From: Hyphomicrobiales bacterium | GTDB taxonomy: Bacteria > Pseudomonadota > Alphaproteobacteria > Rhizobiales > Aestuariivirgaceae | DNA: 6,776 nt | Direction of reading: 5' to 3' | NCBI GenBank assembly: GCA_026996935.1 | Contig: JALWJW010000080.1 | Span: 1 to 6,776 of the forward strand | Notes under the pieces: model-generated | What the model saw: only the letters and a program-made list of their open reading frames with translations | Databases searched by the model: none | Told to the model about the DNA's origin: nothing | Shown: positions 5,034-6,776 of the stretch, in pieces | Layout of the letters: the number at the start of each line of letters is the position of its first letter | How positions within the stretch are numbered: the stretch's first letter is position 1 | Program-made: the position numbers and the translations under genes

Positions 5034-6620
5034 ATGTCGCAAGAATCTGGACGAGATCAGCGCCAAATACAGCAAAAGTCACAAAGAAAGTCACGGCGTG
5101 GCGGTGGCGGTGCTGGCGCGCGCCGTGCGCTGCGTTCTGGCGGTCAGGTTACCCAACTCACCTATATCAAACGCCAAATTCCTTTGTATGAAGTGTTAAG
5201 CGAGGCCGGGTTAGAACAAATCGAAGCCAATGCAGATCGCTTGCTGGAAGAGGTGGGGATTGATTTTCGCGGCGATGCAGAGGCCTTGGAGATGTGGAAA
5301 CAGGCCGGCGCTGAAGTAACTGGCGAACGGGTTCGTTTTCCCAAAGGTCTGTTGCGTCAACTCTTAAAAACCGCGCCAAGACAATTCACCCAACATGCCC
5401 GCAACCCAGCGCGCTCGGTTGAAGTGGGTGGTGATAATACTATTTTTGCCCCCGTATATGGCCCGCCCTTTGTGCGCGACCTTGAAGGGGGACGGCGCTA
5501 TGCAACGCTTGAAGATTTTCAAAACTTTGTAAAACTGGCCTATCTCGCCCCATCGATGCACCATTCGGGTGGCACAATTTGTGAACCTGTTGATGTGCCC
5601 GTCCCATCGCGCCATCTCGATATGATTTACAGCCATATCCGCTATAGCGATAAACCGTTTATGGGGTCGGTGACTGCACCAGAACGCGCTGCTGATTCGA
5701 TTGCGATGGCAAAATTGGTGTTTGGAGATCAATTTGTCGATGAAAACTGTGTGCTGATTAGTTTGATCAACGCCAATTCGCCGATGATTTATGATGACAC
5801 AATGCTCGGCGCGTTAAAAACTTATGCCCGCAATGGTCAGGCCTGTGTGGTTTCTCCGTTCATTCTGGCAGGTGCGATGTCGCCTGTTTCGGTTGCTGGT
5901 ACCTTAACCCAAATTTTAGCCGAAGTGTTGGCGGGCGCTGGTTTCTCACAAATTTGCAAACCGGGTACACCCGTGGTGTTTGGCACCTTTGCCAGTTCCA
6001 TGTCGATGCAATCAGGTGCGCCGACATTTGGCACACCAGAACCGGCCCACGTGCTTTATGGGGCAGGTCAATTGGCTCGCCGCTTAGGTTTGCCCTATCG
6101 CTCTGGTGGGTCTTTGTGCGGATCAAAACTGCCTGATGCACAGGCAGCCTATGAAAGTTCCAACACCATCATGCCAACGCTGATGGGTGGTGTTAATTTC
6201 GCCCTGCATTCGGCTGGCTGGCTTGAAGGCGGTTTGGTGTCTTCATACGAAAAATTCATTCTCGATTGCGACCAACTTGGCATCATGCAGAAATTTGCTG
6301 AAGGGGTAGACTTGTCTGACAATGGTTTGGCCTATGACACCATTGCTGAGATTGGTAGCCTGCCCGTTGAAGAAAGCCGCCATTACCTTGGCACTGCCCA
6401 CACTCAGGCCAATTTCGAAACCGCATTTTATCGCTCCCCTGTGGCTGATAATAACTCGTTTGAGCAATGGTTGGCTGAAGGCGAACAAGATGCCGCCACA
6501 CGGGCCAATGCCATCATGCGCCGCCAGTTAGCTGAATACACCGCCCCTGAGCTTGACTCTGCAATTGAGGAATCACTGCAAAGCTTTATGGCCAACCGTA
6601 GGCAAGAATTATCCAAATAA
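5034..6620 (+). CDS. MttB-superfamily corrinoid methyltransferase without pyrrolysine (trimethylamine/glycine-betaine methyltransferase family)
   Basis: This 528-residue protein matches the MttB superfamily along its length. After a basic low-complexity N-terminus (1-40; RKSRRGGGGAGARR) come TYIKRQIPLYEVL (43-55), EEVGIDFRG (72-80), FAPVYGPPFVRDLEGGRRYA (138-157), HHSGGTICEP (176-185), YSDKPFMGSVTA (204-215), the SPFILAGAMSPVSVAGTL loop (274-291), PYRSGGSLCGSKLPDAQAAYE (354-374, two parts) and HSAGWLEGGLVSSYEKFI (392-409). Superfamily enzymes fold as a TIM barrel and move a methyl group from a quaternary or tertiary amine to a cognate corrinoid protein. True trimethylamine MttB carries pyrrolysine at an amber codon; here the frame has no internal stop and ends in TAA, so it is a non-Pyl member like MtgB (glycine betaine). 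The real substrate cannot be read off. The gene is divergent from metF and shares its control region. The usual small corrinoid-protein gene does not follow. Annotation as 'trimethylamine methyltransferase' would overstate what is known. Confidence 0.92.
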   Translation: MSQESGRDQRQIQQKSQRKSRRGGGGAGARRALRSGGQVTQLTYIKRQIPLYEVLSEAGLEQIEANADRLLEEVGIDFRGDAEALEMWKQAGAEVTGERVRFPKGLLRQLLKTAPRQFTQHARNPARSVEVGGDNTIFAPVYGPPFVRDLEGGRRYATLEDFQNFVKLAYLAPSMHHSGGTICEPVDVPVPSRHLDMIYSHIRYSDKPFMGSVTAPERAADSIAMAKLVFGDQFVDENCVLISLINANSPMIYDDTMLGALKTYARNGQACVVSPFILAGAMSPVSVAGTLTQILAEVLAGAGFSQICKPGTPVVFGTFASSMSMQSGAPTFGTPEPAHVLYGAGQLARRLGLPYRSGGSLCGSKLPDAQAAYESSNTIMPTLMGGVNFALHSAGWLEGGLVSSYEKFILDCDQLGIMQKFAEGVDLSDNGLAYDTIAEIGSLPVEESRHYLGTAHTQANFETAFYRSPVADNNSFEQWLAEGEQDAATRANAIMRRQLAEYTAPELDSAIEESLQSFMANRRQELSK

Positions 6621-6776
6621 AACGCGATGACTTAGGGGGCTGACCTTAAAGTATTTCTCTCGCAATCGGTAGCCTCATTTGGCAGACATGCACTAAAGGC
6701 AGATATAGGCACATATTTTGCATGGCAATCACATGACAATCATAAGGCTGTTCCATTTTGGAGCGCCAATCTGTGT
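6621..6776. other. Downstream region with no assignable gene
   Basis: These 156 bases after the methyltransferase stop hold no recognised gene. A minus-strand frame is open from the right edge to a stop at 6646-6648 (about 43 codons, containing MEQPYDCHV), and a plus-strand frame opens at an ATG at 6733 (MTIIRLFHFGAPIC) without a ribosome site. Neither looks like a known family. An imperfect 11-base tandem repeat (CATGGCAATCA, CATGACAATCA) lies at 6721-6742. No rho-independent terminator is evident. Confidence 0.4.

Noticed and set aside
5034..6620. Pyrrolysine-encoding mttB
   Set aside because: There is no in-frame TAG within the gene and it ends in TAA; the TAG that ends the activator gene is an ordinary stop after the Arg tail.
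6621..6660. Rho-independent terminator after the MttB-like gene
   Set aside because: The CTTAGGGGGCTGACCTTAAAG segment has only a mismatched short stem and no T-run on the plus strand.
6646..6776. Partial minus-strand gene at the right edge (contains MEQPYDCHVIAMQ)
   Set aside because: Only about 43 codons are visible, with no recognisable motif; such an open stretch is common by chance.

Overview
The window looks like a chromosomal segment of an alphaproteobacterium, probably marine and of the Rhodobacterales/Hyphomicrobiales type. The grounds are a TadG-like pilus protein, a metF - 'virulence factor' - pterin methyltransferase - RACo-type activator run of genes, and a non-pyrrolysine MttB-superfamily protein with an Arg/Gly-rich N-terminus. 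Base composition is moderate, and genes cover nearly everything. No tRNA, rRNA, CRISPR array or insertion sequence was seen.

Layout. (1) Positions 1-384, minus strand: the N-terminal part of a TadE/TadG-like Flp-pilus protein that runs off the left edge. (2) Positions 532-4854, minus strand: an apparent four-gene operon, in transcription order metF (methylenetetrahydrofolate reductase), a 99-residue 'virulence factor' family protein of unknown role, a methyltetrahydrofolate:corrinoid methyltransferase (pterin-binding barrel), and a 686-residue [2Fe-2S]/ASKHA ATPase that reductively reactivates corrinoid proteins. (3) Positions 4855-5033: a divergent control region. It holds a strong sigma70-type promoter for metF (TTGACA, 17 bp, TATATA) whose -10 is covered by a perfect 20-bp palindrome, and further inverted repeats ahead of the plus-strand gene. 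(4) Positions 5034-6620, plus strand: a 528-residue MttB-superfamily (trimethylamine/glycine-betaine type) corrinoid methyltransferase with no in-frame amber codon. (5) Positions 6621-6776: no assignable gene.

How the genes may work together. MetF makes (or, in reverse, oxidises) 5-methyl-tetrahydrofolate. The pterin protein moves that methyl group to or from a cobalamin protein. The RACo-like protein rescues cobalamin oxidised to Co(II). This set can be read as parts of a split, multi-protein cobalamin-dependent methionine synthase, as pieces of a corrinoid demethylation pathway that passes methyl groups from a methylated amine to folate, or as a shared hub for both. The palindrome over the metF promoter fits methionine-cycle control. 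The divergent MttB-like gene fits a methyl-donor input. The cobalamin-binding protein and the homocysteine-binding subunit are not in this window.

The most unusual feature is that three of the five C1 proteins carry strongly cationic, low-complexity termini: RRRRRRK at the end of the activator, an RGG/poly-Arg tail on the pterin methyltransferase, and an Arg/Gly-rich N-terminus on the MttB-like protein. MetF and the small protein lack them. This suggests a common docking or co-localisation device.
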